NCBI GenBank assembly: GCA_949825045.1
Contig: OX463807.1
Span: forward strand, 34,120,749-34,184,748
Source: Argyresthia goedartella
Lineage: Eukaryota > Arthropoda > Insecta > Lepidoptera > Argyresthiidae
DNA length: 64,000 nucleotides
Reading direction: 5' to 3'
Under the pieces are notes generated by a model. The model searched no databases. It saw only the letters and a program-made list of their open reading frames with translations, and was not told the DNA's origin. The position numbers were made by a program, and so were the translations under genes. Below are positions 9,141 through 20,664 of the stretch, piece by piece (position 1 is the stretch's first letter; every line of letters starts with the position of its first letter).

Positions 9141-11299
9141 TTACACAAAAGGGATGTTTTCACAACATATTTTTTTTGCGACTTGGGAAATGTCTTCCTT
9201 CTGAGGAATAGCGCTGCAAAATTTGGCATATGACCGAATTTGACGTTACCCGGTGTCTCAAGGAAAGATCCACGGGAAGTTCCCACTTTTTGGAAATGTT
9301 CCCGGGAGTGCATATTTTGTATGGAGTTGGCTTTATTCAGAGAATAGTGTTGACTCACCTACGTTCTGGTGGCCAGTGGCACAGATAATGTCAACGTGAC
9401 AGATATGAAGGATGTTCACATGCACACGTAGAGATGTGTTATATGCAAATTTACCTACTTTTAGATGCACATAGGTTGTGCTGCTGGGAAAAAGTCAGTT
9501 AGTAAGAAATCGATAGATAAAACATAATAAAGAAAACGTTAAAATCACTGAGAAGCAGTTTGTACGGATTCTCTATGAAAGAAAAGAACAGTATATAAAC
9601 CTATGTCTACTATTAAACATAAGCCTGTAGCGTCCCAAAACGAATTTCTAACACCCGTGACATCGTTATATCAAAACAAAGAGCAAACATCTTGACATTA
9701 ACTTTAACACCTTGAAAGCCGAAAAGATAGCGCCAGTAATATAGGTACTAACTGGCAGCTCGAGTCGGCGGCATGACAAAGGGCTGCGAGGCGGCGGTGG
9801 CTTTGATCTCCGCCGGCCATCTTGTCGGCAGTTGTTTGTGATGGCTGCAGCCGTCAAATGGGGTCTGACGAGCTGTTAGTGAATTTTAAACGAATGTTAG
9901 CTCGAGCGAGCGCTGCATGTGCGTCCGTTCGATTTTCGGAAATGACGCGATCAGTTCCTGTGGGTGAATTGCTGAAGAGAAACAGCAGTAATTGATATCG
10001 TTTGTATTCCTGCTATATTTCGTATTTTGGCTAGAATTCAGTGGGTACAAGAACAACACTTACTTCAATTCAAACATTTCATAATCATCAAAAAATTCTA
10101 CCTACTCTTCTAGTGCTGATGATTAAAAAGGATACTACCAAATCCATTTGAGCGTCTCGCCACAGGGCGTCATGACCGTCAAGTCGTGTGTATCGAACCC
10201 TCCTGAAATATGCAACGTCATCTGGGATTAGAGGGGCAGCGTTCAATCCATTCTCATTGCATGAAGTAATTGTTGCCTAGTCATTGCTTACTTCCTTCGG
10301 TTACCTGGATGACGTGTTAGTGTCAGTGCCTAATGGTGTTTTTGATTTATTGTCGTTTGTAAATCTGTATTGTTGAAGATTTATGTTTTGGTTGCATTAT
10401 TAAGTGAAAAGATTAGGCCCGCTGAGCACAGTTGGGTGATCGGACCTCTATTTTGATTTGTCACCCATGTGCGATTCACCCACCTAGTTAGTTATTTGTA
10501 TGATTATTTTATTAACTTTTTCTATAATCTTGTTTAACTTAACTATAAGACTTCAGATAAAAAATAATCTAAAGAAACCACCACATTTAACACAAAGCCA
10601 TTCAAATCCAACGTTAAAACACCTTTGTTATCTTAGAAAACTTTGAGAAGATTATGTAAATTGCCATGACTAAGACATTTCTAGATAATGAACAAATAAT
10701 GAAAGTGCATTTTTTGCTCCCATAAACATTAACTCTGTTGGTGGTCCAAGAACAATATTTGGATAAAGTTGGATTTCGAAGTGAAAAGTAAAAGTTTCTA
10801 CCTGTGATTATTACGCAAGGGGCTTCTGAGAAAAAAAGGTTTATAACATTTTAGAGACTTATTCAAATACAAGTATAAAGGTATCGAAGAAAGGCTTACA
10901 AACGATGATATCTTCAGATAGCATTTCAAGCAAACCTAGCAAAATATTTAAAAAGAGAATTGTCAAAAAAATGCAAAGAGAACATTCAAAATTACAATGA
11001 CGAAGATACAATAAATTATCCAAACAAACGAAACGACACATGACCCAAATTAAGCATTTAAATCTAAAAACTCGGTAGAACGACACCCACGCGCTTCGAA
11101 AGAAAATAAGAAACAAGCCCGGATGATACGCAAACTGAATTATTACTGAGCTTGTGAGCCACCGTTTACTCGCCTCGCAGCAGCTATTCAATTTCCACGG
11201 CTATGCATCTCTGTCGCCGCATCGCGAACGCCTTTGACTATGCACTGCATATTTTATATCAGCCTTTCATCAAAGGAAAGCGCCTTGGTAATTTTTCCT
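9141..11299. other. Unique-looking upstream region of the noc/elB gene
   Basis: No gene or recognisable transposon is seen. A GC-richer patch at 9750-9960 (GGCGGCGGTGGC, GCTCGAGCGAGCGCTGC) stands out from the AT-rich surroundings and could be regulatory; that is inference only. The absence of repeats contrasts with the rest of the window. Confidence 0.4.
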
Positions 11300-11654
11300 G
11301 CGGCAGAGCGAGAGAGAAGCTGTCAAACAGGGTGTCAAACAGCGGTGGGGATAAGACGCAAAGCTCCCGCAATGTATACAGAATGCAAAAATGGCGCTGC
11401 GGCGACTGACGAGACGAGGTGTCAGAGGGGGGCAGGCACGTCACTCCTCACTCCTCACTCCTCAGTATTGTGGCGACCGCCGACGTTATCGCACGTTCTG
11501 TCTGTTGCTCCTACCCGGACCTCCGCGATCAGTGTTCTGTGAAACAATGATGTGTTGACATCTGGATTAAGTGAAGTGATTTTTTGGTATTTTCTCTCGG
11601 TTGAGTGTGAAGGATCTGTTGAAGCTGGAAAAGGATAGCCGTGTATGGAGCAAA
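11300..11654 (+). promoter_or_regulatory. Putative promoter and 5' UTR of noc/elB gene
   Basis: Candidate core elements are an initiator-like CTCAGTATTG at 11461-11470, just after a triple ACTCCTC repeat, and a second TCAGTG at 11529-11534. A GAGAGA stretch lies near 11309. No TATA box sits at the right distance. The leader carries a three-codon upstream frame (ATGATGTGTTGA at 11547) and an out-of-frame ATG at 11645. The transcription start cannot be fixed from sequence alone. Confidence 0.35.
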
Positions 11655-14600
11655 ATGCTCACTTCCAGCAGCCAGTACTTGAGGCCGGATTATCTGTCGC
11701 CGTTACCGACGACGGTAAGTCAAAAGCCTATGAGATTATAAAAGCTTGAAAAACAAGAAAGGATAAAAAATGTTCGTGGATAAAGTAAAATAATACGATT
11801 TTGATTGATATTGAAAATACCTACCAAATAATCAGACAAAAATAATATATATATAATACCTCAAGACTAAAAGAACCTCAAACTTAACTCGAAAGTATAG
11901 AAGCTCCTACAGAAATTACATAGTTATAACATAAACACAAAGAATTAATGCATTTTTTTAACTTCCGGTTTTATTTTATAATTATATTTATTTTCGGAAA
12001 ATATTAAACTGCCCATCAATAATACTGATTTGCAAAGCAAATTTTCTGATTTTCACATTAAATATCAGGGCAAAATACTGCGGTAGCTTAGGTGAAGGGT
12101 AAAGGGGTGAGCGAAGCGAAGCCTACTTTATCCTTCGTATTTTTGCTGTGAAAATCAGTATTTTTGATGTGCTATTAAATACTAGGCTTAATTTTCTACT
12201 ATGATTATGCATACTTATTAAAAGTTCTTAAATTTGATAAAATATTTTTTTAGTTAAAATTAATACCCATTCAAAAGTTAAAAAAATAAAAGTATTTATA
12301 CTCATAAACAAATTTAGGGTAGGTACCTACTACCTGTTTACTTAATTTCTGTAACACTTCCATAAGACCGTCACAATTTATTATCATTGCTTCTACAAAT
12401 ATAATTCAATCAAATCATCAAAGTAGATAATGTCTCAAGGGACAATTTATTATAACTTCTTTCTGTCTCATTCCAACGATCTTTTAAATAATATTATATT
12501 CCTATTTAAAATGAAGTTAAAACTTCCTCATTGTTTTTTCACTCTATACTCTTGAGTATTGTTATTAACAGGAAACTCTTTATAGAATAACTGAAAAACA
12601 TTGAAAGCAAACTCAGGTACTTAATCACCTTATATTTAATAACCAGTTAAACGTCCGCGCGTAACCTCTGCTTCTGTTAGCAGTTTCAAACCATAAATAT
12701 GGTGCCTTATAGAGATCTTTATCAACAGGCTATTATTTCTTAATAACCTTGTCAGTTCTGCTAAGTTATTGAAGTAATTATTTTTAAATTTATGAGCCGA
12801 GTTTTATCTAAGATGGTATCGCGAGGCTTGTGAAAGAATTTTGTGAACAGTAGGATTTTAAAGGAAACAGTTGAAATACAAACTGAGTAGGCTCTATAGG
12901 AATGAATTTTGGATGACAATAATTTACTTTTACATACATTCAAAATTAGACTGTTACATTACACATTTACTGTACATTGTAATTTTGTTGATACACGTTG
13001 TTGTAAACACGATGTAATTTTGTTGATACCTAATCTAAATCGGATTAGAACAAATATTTTATGAAAGGCTGATATTAGTGATCATCCAAGATTTGTTCTA
13101 TCATACTAATGTCTCACATTAGTGATACTACTGAAAACGTTGCCCGACAACCTTTTTCCATGAAAGAAAAGCGTCCCTAAACCTTTCAACCACGTGCCTC
13201 GCTCGTGACAAGCGACCAACGCGCGAGTTGAGGCGCGCCGCAAATTCAGCTGCACAAATTGCCCTTTTCACTGCGAGATTACATCATGCGGGAGCCGAGT
13301 GAAATGTCAAGCGGAGCCGACGGCTGCCAGACGCGCGGATAATGGCGCGTCGGCCGCGTGATTGGACTCCACCCCCCACAGAACCCCGCAGCACCCCGCG
13401 GTCCCTTTGTAGCCCCGTCACTTCCAACCTCGACCCCGACGTTTCATTTCATAAACTGACGGCAAACTCTCTTTGTTGCAGCTCGACGCGAAAAAGAGCC
13501 CGCTGGCGCTACTCGCGCAGACCTGCAGTGCGATTGGCGCTGACACGCCCAACCCCAAACTAATTTCTGCAGCCGAAAAATGCTCGAAAAAATACTCGGA
13601 GGATCGATCGCAAATTGTTCAATCGCCTGTGGATAGCAAACCTAGTTTCAAGCCTTATGAATCGTGCCTGACATCGAGAGAAAAGACTAGAACGCCCGAA
13701 GATAGAGGTTCAGCTAACACACATTCGAAGACCCCAGTTTCGTCTAAAGGAAGCGCATCCACAACGCCTGTACAGGCAAGATGTGGCAGCAATCAGAGTT
13801 CGTCTTCTCAGAGGACGCCGCCACCAGCCCATCGGAAAACCCCATCGGAAAAGTCGGATGAAAGATCAAGTCCAGCTCAAGGATCACCGACTCCAGCCAA
13901 ATCAGAATCACGGAGCAGCCCACCTTCATCTAAGTTACCATTTACACCAACGTCCTTATCGTCAAGTATTGATACCAAAGAGCCATCCAGCTTCAAGCCT
14001 AGCGTACCTGTCTCTTCTTCATACATGATGCACCCAAGTGGATTCCCCCTACCCATGGACATTATGAGCAGCCTCGCAGCTCAACATCACGCGTTGAAGA
14101 ATGGACTCAACCCCTATTTAGTGTACGCAAGAATGAAAGCACCAGGGAGTGAAATGGGCATTTGCAGGGATCCGTACTGTACTGGATGTTCGCTTAGCTC
14201 GCATTTGTTCAAATCCGCAAGTTGTCCTGCTGGTTGTACTCAGTGTGATCATGGAAAGTCACCTTTTCCTATCCCAGGGGGGCATCCAGCTGCAGCGGCG
14301 TATGCACATGCCCAGTTAGCCGCTCTCGCTGCTGCCTCACAGCTGCCGTATGTATGTAGTTGGATGGCTGGTGACTCTGCATATTGTGGCAAACGGTTTG
14401 GTACCTCTGAAGAGTTGCTCCAACATTTGCGATCGCACACAGCCACCGGCGAGGCGAGTCCGAGTCTCTCAATGTTGAGCGCGACTCATCCACTCCTTCA
14501 AAGGACGTATCCAACTCCACCGCTGTCTCCGCTGACTCCAAGATTCCATCCATACAGTAAGCCCTCCCACATGGTGTCTTCGCCACCGCTGCCATTCCAT

Positions 14601-14675
14601 TTGCCCCCGCACCCATCTCTGGCGGCTTATTTCCCATCATACCCGCTATTCGGACCAAGGCCTCTGCATCCTTGA
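11655..14675 (+). CDS. noc/elB: NET-family zinc-finger repressor (No ocelli / Elbow type), two exons
   Basis: Joined coding exons 11655-11714 and 13482-14675 give 417 residues. Exon 1 encodes MLTSSSQYLRPDYLSPLPTT and ends at a GTAAGT donor; exon 2 starts after TTGTTGCAG with LDAKKSPLALLAQTCSAIGA, so the conserved NET N-terminus spans a phase-0 intron. Domains: SPLALLAQTCS box (26-36), SFKPY Groucho-interaction motif (FKPY 76-79), a long Ser/Pro/Thr-rich linker, a Cys-rich block (248-275) and one atypical C2H2 finger C312-X9-C322-X12-H335-X3-H339 with CGKRFGTSEELLQHLRSHT. In Drosophila the paired genes noc and elB encode nuclear co-repressors acting in eye/head, leg and tracheal patterning. 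I cannot decide which paralogue this is. The start 11655 has a strong AAAATG context. Family members are often longer (over 500 residues in fly), so 417 is compact. Confidence 0.93.
11715..13481 (+). other. Intron 1 of noc/elB gene
   Basis: A 1767-base phase-0 intron with donor GTAAGT at 11715 and acceptor TTGTTGCAG ending at 13481, preceded by a CT-rich stretch. It carries a MITE at about 12003-12180. The last 300 bases (13190-13480) are much richer in GC than the rest of the intron. Confidence 0.9.
12003..12180. mobile_element. MITE family M1, copy in noc/elB intron
   Basis: The ends are inverted: CCCATCAATAATACTGATTT near 12011 and AAAATCAGTATTTTTGATGT near 12151. The core CTTAGGTGAAGGGTAAAGG followed by GTGAGCGAAGCGAAGC is shared with copies at 49614-49850 and 51680-51930 and with fragments at 40770-40940 and 53090-53170. 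It encodes no protein and so would depend on a transposase supplied elsewhere. Confidence 0.7.
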
Positions 14676-16245
14676 GGACCATCGGCGCTCCACGGTTACA
14701 AAAAGGGGGGCGCCGATCGTTAACGCCCTTGAACTATGAAAATGAAGACGTGTAAATATATTTGTGAAGTGCTCGTCGGGTTCATATCAAGCAAGATAGA
14801 CGATAATACACCTTATAGGTAGAGAGGGGAAGACAGCTGTGATCTCTTTATAGCGTTCATTTAGTGCACAAAATTATGATGCAGACGAAGTAGTACTCAT
14901 GGACCTTTTCAACGTGAGAACTCTGCGAATTATTTTCTGTAACCACGTTTTGTAAAAGTTTCGGTGAATATAGTATGTAACAGTAATGTCGGGGTTCTGG
15001 TTGAAGAGATTTGTCGTTACTGCTCAGTCCATGCTTTAATTGATTACTCCGCAAGTGAACTGCGGGGCTTCTTATCTAGTTAGAATAACTAAATTGTCTG
15101 TACCAAATCAGTAGAATATAAAAGTATGCATAATTTTCTTATTTTAAGTTGTTACAGATAAATAGTGAGGATTGTTAATAATGTGTTTAACTTAAGGTGC
15201 AGATTCTTCTTTTAATCAATCCGCTCACATATCTTTGTATTTTAAAATTAAGTACATCATTTTGACAGGTGTATCTGATGTGTAGTCAGGGATGTACATA
15301 TGTAATTATACACTTAATGTTACCGCACCATCACTTAATCATTATAATTTATTGCTACTTTCGAAGTTTAAGTTGATAAAGATCTTAATAGCTTGAATCT
15401 CTGCTGCAAGTTTCTAAAATTTACATTTTATTGCTTGCAAGACTGCCTTTTACTGTTGGTAAAGTTTATGTTATCAAAAACACTCTGATTTCTTAATGGT
15501 TAATTTTGCACGTTTCTTTGAACGTAATGTAACCATTGTAATTTCAATACCTTTTGATCATCAATTGCGTTGTTATTATAAATTATATTATGAAATGAAA
15601 AAATATACGTAAATATTGAAATTGAAATGCTGTCCCTAATTTTTCTCTTCCTCTTCAAACATATTCGGTTTTTGTGTTCGAATAACAAGATTTGTAGTAG
15701 TAATCAAAGTAAAAATTATTTCAGAAAAACTTAAAGCAATTATAGCAATACCCAGTGAAGAAGTGAAGAAAAGGGTATATAAGTAATTCAAAACCTTTCA
15801 CTCTTAAATTGTCTACAAAACGACGTAATGAAAAAGATAAATCGGCTGCCATTTTTAAAAGCATTGTCCGTATTAATCGCCGCTTCAACTTCAATACCCG
15901 CCGGATAATCGTCTACATTAATATTTCCAACAAAGTATAACTCAAAGTGACTCAGCGAACAAAGTCACTGGTAATTAGGAGCGTACCCGCTTCCACTATA
16001 ATAAATTATAAGCAATTTATCTGTCTGTCTGTCGCCATACATCACCTCGGGCGGCGTTGGCGGCGTATTTACCTCGTGTTGAAATATTATGACCAATGTG
16101 TGGGATCGCGTGATAGTTGACACTTGATATCTCACACTTGGCAAGTGCATCTTCTATGTTTCATTCAAATTATATTGAGTAGTTAATTAATTAGAGCCGA
16201 ATGCAAGAACTGTTGGTCAAATAAAGTGCGACTCAACGGCGTTGT
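14676..16245 (+). other. Probable 3' UTR of noc/elB gene
   Basis: AT-rich sequence without repeats or open frames of note follows the TGA stop. The first good poly(A) signal with a GT-rich downstream element is AATAAA at 16220-16225 followed by CGTTGTCTTTTGTTTTCG, so the transcript probably ends near 16240. The end point is inference. Confidence 0.5.
16220..16225 (+). terminator. Candidate poly(A) signal AATAAA for noc/elB
   Basis: A canonical hexamer with a T/GT-rich element 15-30 bases downstream, about 1.5 kb after the stop codon. Confidence 0.5.
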
Positions 16246-17127
16246 CTTTTGTTTTCGCACCAGTCAGAGCGTGGCTTTGTGTGTCTTATATATAAATATA
16301 TATAGTATTATTATATACCTTGGACACTATTGACACACATTGATCTAGCCCCAAACTAGGATTCCCTGCATCTTAGATATCTTATATATCTTGTTGGGCA
16401 TTTGATACCTTCTGGTATTACATAACTGAAGAATATTCTAACGAGTCAATTAAGTATTGGCTTGGCTTTAAGGTAGGTAGGTAATGTTATTTTGAAACTG
16501 GAAAACAAGGTTAGCGGTTCATTTATGAGTATACACTTTAATGTCTCTCGACTCGAAAGTAAGTTATTAATATTTACGATGGCACTTTAAATTATCATTT
16601 CACATTGAGATATTTTATTTAAAGACTCAGATTATTCTGTATAATTAATTAGTCATATATTTATAGCTGTGGTGATTATGGCAAAACCATAAATATCGTT
16701 TCGTGTTTAACAATAATATATTAACCGTAATTTATACGGTACATATCGAAATCATACAAGACGGGTTGGTTAGTCATGATGACAAATCAATTAAAATACT
16801 TGTGAACACATGTCACTAAGAAAAATAATAATCATTGAAAAACATCACATAAATAAAATACATCTGATACATATCTTAGTAACACAGATATTATTAGTAA
16901 ACATAGTTCTGTGTTCACCTTCACAAAACTGGGCAATACATTGTCATTCATCAATCATTAATTAGAGTTGTGCCAAATCAATGGACTATGAAACGAGCGA
17001 ATAGTAACTACGAATGAATTAATGCCGCACGGTTAATGGCAAATGCCATGAATCAGTGAACATACTTTTACTATTTCAATGAAGAATATTATAAACATAC
17101 ATTTCTTCTGGCCCCACACTTGGATAC
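16246..17127. other. AT-rich spacer with SINE scrap
   Basis: A fragment of SINE family S1 (minus strand) covers about 16306-16378, containing ATACCTTGGACACTATTGAC and CTAGCCCCAAACTAGGATTC. Nothing else was recognised except a short S3-like piece (CTGGCCCCACACTTGGATAC) at 17108-17128. Confidence 0.5.
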
Positions 17128-17486
17128 CATTTGGATTGAGCAATTTAAAAAGGATGTTAAAGCGACTTTGTCGGAAAAGGGATTTAACAATGTTCAAGAT
17201 TACTTAAATGACGGGACTGCATGGGGTTAATCTAGCCCAACACAAACCTTGTTGTTAATTGTTTTGTAATTATTTATTATTGCTTATTAATCATCATAAT
17301 TAAATTTTTAATATTTGTATTAGTTAAGCACAAGCAATTTTTAAAAGAGATCTAAATATCAATATGTGGGGGTTTCTACCACCTTCTTCTCCCACAGTGG
17401 TCCAATGGAGAAAAGAGGCAAAAAAATACGTTCGCTAAGTATTTGTAAATATCTACAGTAATAAAGACTTTGACTTTAACTTTGAC
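17128..17486 (+). pseudogene. LINE family D, last codons of ORF2 and 3' UTR
   Basis: The frame EQFKKDVKATLSEKGFNNVQ continues to DGTAWG and a TAA at 17228; it is the extreme C-terminus of a jockey-like ORF2. The 3' UTR follows with CTCCCACAGTGGTCCAATGG and CTAAGTATTTGTAAATATC and ends in TTTGAC-type tandem repeats at 17466-17486. Closest relatives in the window are at 54350-54881 and 50678-50785. This is a severely 5'-truncated insertion. Confidence 0.75.
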
Positions 17487-17559
17487 TTCACCCTGTGTCG
17501 AGGGAACCAAAAACAGCGACGTCACACGCATACACATCTAAGACCTGGGTTTTTTTTCA

Positions 17560-17935
17560 TGGTGGGCAGAGTCACAACCTCAGCGCCAGAGGGGTCGTTA
17601 TTATGTCCTTTAGCTTTAGCTTTAAAATTTCATGATGTGAACAACTATCACAAATATCTTCAGCCGAATTTTTGTGTTAAACATGTCGAACTAACACGAA
17701 GAATATTCGGAGTATTATATTATAAGTATTTAGTATATAATTACAGTAATGATGTATATATTTGTGTACGTATCGCGTTTATTTCGACATATTGTTGTAC
17801 ACATAGTTCTACCCCTGCTCAGCAATCAACCTTTCCCACTTTAACCTGGTTTGCTGGAAGAGATATCTTATTAGAGATATGCTCGCCTTTGTACACTCGC
17901 ATTTGTGTGCAATAAAGGTATTATGAATTATGAAA
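17560..17935 (+). repeat. LINE family E 3' UTR fragment
   Basis: The part 17740-17935, with TTTGCTGGAAGAGATATCTT and TGTGTGCAATAAAGGTATTA, matches the 3' UTR of the LINE at 20665-22230 (TTTGCTGGAAGAGATCTCTT, TGTGTGCAATAAAGAAATTA). The 118-codon frame across it (17559-17915) has no recognisable domain and is not called a gene. Confidence 0.6.
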
Positions 17936-18692
17936 TTATAAGTCTGCGCTGCGCTAAAGAGGGCACCTTTAGTCTTCACCTGTGTTTCGCCCTAAAATAT
18001 TTCTTCGCTCAACTTGTGACACTTTTAATTCAACCATGGTTGGCCATCATGGAATGACCAGTTTTATGATCTGGCCACATCACATACATTGGCTAATTAA
18101 ATGCTTATAAAAGAAAACTTGCCTTTATGACTTCCCTTAACTTAACCTAAAAACAATAGCCTGCCACCTGGCTGGTAACCTTCAACTCCTACTCGAATCT
18201 CCTCGTTAGTTCAACCGCCAAGAAAGGAGCCGACATCTAGCTATTAATAAAATCCGTGCAATAAGCTCGCTTCGGTAGCTGATGGTAATCGCGGTCGACA
18301 GGCCTCGGCACGGCCACTTCAAAGTAGCTAAGTTAATCACTCTTCCACTTGGATGTACGATACTTATCTGCTCTTTGGCTTGGATGCTGGAAGCTAACGT
18401 GTATTGACTGCCTAACCTAACCGGTGTTCTGTTTCGTATTTATCGGGTTTCAGGACGATGCGGATGATCGGCTGATGTTAACGTCGGGCATGGGAAGCGT
18501 AGGAGGAAATCTCAGGCTCTCAGCTGCCTCGTAAGAGGGAAGATCGTCACGATTACTCAGGTACTGAAAATTATTTAGACAGTCTTTTAGTCTTCTATAG
18601 AAGAAGTGTCGCAAGTTGTCGCCGCTTTACTAACTTATAAAGAACAAAAATAAATGTTGTCCATTAATATCCAAATCAAATCTTTTTTTTTA
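17936..18692. other. Spacer, nothing recognised
   Basis: I find no coding frame with family motifs and no repeat shared with the rest of the window. Confidence 0.3.
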
Positions 18693-18935
18693 TTATTGTA
18701 GATATTTACATATACTAAGCCAACGTCATTTTTGCCCCTTCTCCACATTGGACCACTGTGGGATCCCCACCGAAAGGGACCAGGCCTTTATCCCGATATG
18801 AGTAAGATTGAGCCATACTCCACCACGCTGGCTCAATGCGGGATAATGGAGGGGTTTAACGAATTCTACTACTAAGTAGCGATAGTGCCCGGGACCAACA
18901 GTTTAACGTGTCTTCCGAAACACAGAAATATTATA
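18693..18935 (-). repeat. SINE S2 body joined to LINE D tail, minus strand
   Basis: On the minus strand the body (TTTCGGAAGACACGTTAAAC, CCAGCGTGGTGGAGTATGGC) runs directly into the LINE D 3' end (CCCACAGTGGTCCAATGTGG, TATATGTAAATATCTACAA). The tRNA head is absent. This shows that the SINE body and the LINE tail belong to one unit. Confidence 0.65.
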
Positions 18936-19356
18936 AAATTTTCCGGCAATATCGTTAAAGTGAAATGCTTTAAATATAGGAAAACCAAGAAAAAATAAAT
19001 AAAAAAGTTATAAAGAAAAAGGCGGGTAGTGACACCATTACTTTATTAACAGGAATATTCTTTAGAAGCTCGGCCAAGGCCTGGAGTATGACTGCCTAAG
19101 AGAAATTTATTTTGCGACAAAGTAAACATTTCCCAGTGGCTCATTAACGTCAAACTATTCTGAACATCTCAACTATTCTCAACACTTTTATTTCTTAAAA
19201 CATCTCGAGGAGGAAAAGCGGATTGGATAAACATTTCAGATGCTACGAAAAGATCCATTAGATAAAATGTTAGTTTTATTGTGACCGACGGACTGACAAA
19301 TAGTTTTAAAGTGAGACTGGCTGAAAGTTAGATCTTATTATACAGGTTATTTGTTA
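18936..19356. other. Spacer, nothing recognised
   Basis: AT-rich, without open frames or repeats that I could match. Confidence 0.3.
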
Positions 19357-19612
19357 TAATAATAATAATAATACCTTGGACACTATTTACACACATTGAT
19401 CTAGCCCCAAACTAGGATTCCCTGTATCTTGGGTACTAGACAACGATACACACACTTATATAGATAAACATTATACTTAGATAGATAAACAACCATGACT
19501 AGGGTACAAACATCCGTTCTCATCAAACAAATATTTGCCCCCACCGGGACTCGAACCCGGGAGCCTTAGCTTCGTAGGAAGGGTCACTGCCGACACGGCC
19601 ATTCGGGTCGTC
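19357..19612 (-). repeat. SINE family S1, full-length copy, minus strand
   Basis: On the minus strand the element begins with a tRNA-like head (CGACCCGAATGGCCGTGTCG, then B box GGGTTCGAGTCCCGGTGGGG). It continues with a body containing CTAGTCATGGTTGTTTATC and AGTTTGGGGCTAGATCAATG, and ends with AATAGTGTCCAAGGTATTAT and an (ATT)n tail. A near-identical copy lies at 52190-52443. It is a tRNA-derived SINE and not a functional tRNA gene. Confidence 0.8.
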
Positions 19613-20660
19613 TGATAATGTAGACAATCTAAGGGATTTCAGCGGCATGACCACACTCCGTAATACATTTGTATGTGAAATGATTTTCCGTATTCGTATT
19701 TTCTCCCTTATTCTCTCCGGTAGCCTGTACAAGAAAGAAAAAGTAAAGTATAATCAGATTAACTGATCGATCATATGAGCAGAGGGTACACTGAGTCGAA
19801 TAAAACTGCAGTGGAATCCGACCACGATATCCGTGGATATAATTGATCAGATTCCACAAAAATCTGCTAATATGATCGGTTGATAAGAACCCAAATACAT
19901 TACTTCAAAAAGTTCAAGCAACGGCTCGATTGACGCCTCGTACCAAATTGCTCGTATCGTCGGCATGTTTACCATATTTTCAGTGAGCACAATTTTAATT
20001 AATTTTCACAGTTTGTATTTTTTTTTTCATGCAATTGGAAGCCGGCACCTTGCCTCGAGTCGGTGACAGACAGACGGACAGACAGCCGGCACACATCGTC
20101 GTCAGGTATTTAATTTAATGGACTTTTGATGGATCCGCCATTGAAGTTAGCCGTTGCTCAGAACAATTAAGACTGGAACCGACTTATCGACGGAACGACC
20201 GAATCCACTAAACAAAAGTTTTGGAGGAGGTAACAATGGCCTGTGAATATTATGTATAAACGCCAAATAAACTACCTATACCAAAAATGGACAGATATTG
20301 TCATTGAATCGCCATTTTGCTACCAGGATCGGGCCTCAAATGGAAACGTATACTCGTCGTCGCAACAAACCACACAGTATAAGGCCGGACAACACATTGG
20401 GCCAAACGAGTAAAAAAAAAGTTTCACCGGTCATTGGGAGGAAATGTTTCATTCTTGACGTTTGCTTATATGAAAGGTGATAATTTTTCTTAAAATATAA
20501 GACTTTAATTAGTGTGTCGACACACCATGTCCGAAAATGCGCAGAAGCTCCGCGGCTGAATTTTTCGTTCCTAAATTGAACCTTACGTGATTGACAATAG
20601 CATTGCAGGCGTAATCACGCCAAACTTCGGTCACGTATTCGGCAATGGTGTGTTTTGACC
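19613..20660. other. Spacer with one unclassified repeat
   Basis: Positions 20380-20490 (AAAAAAAAAGTTTCACCGGTC, TTCTTGACGTTTGCTTATA) resemble 27920-27985, so an uncharacterised repeat family is present. The remainder is unremarkable. Confidence 0.35.
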
Positions 20661-20664
20661 CTAA

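Noticed and set aside
11203..11542. Overlapping small frames in front of noc/elB
   Set aside because: No recognisable domain and no conserved start context; they fall in the likely promoter and 5' UTR.
13342..13563. 73-codon frame across the noc/elB intron-exon border
   Set aside because: It reads the GC-rich end of the intron and exon 2 out of frame; the NET reading frame and splice sites explain the region better.
19540..19612. tRNA gene candidates (also 6478-6546, 23007-23045, 32557-32640, 52375-52443, 54235-54285)
   Set aside because: They have tRNA-like A and B boxes, but repeat as heads of longer SINE units with shared bodies and tails and do not form complete cloverleaves by eye.
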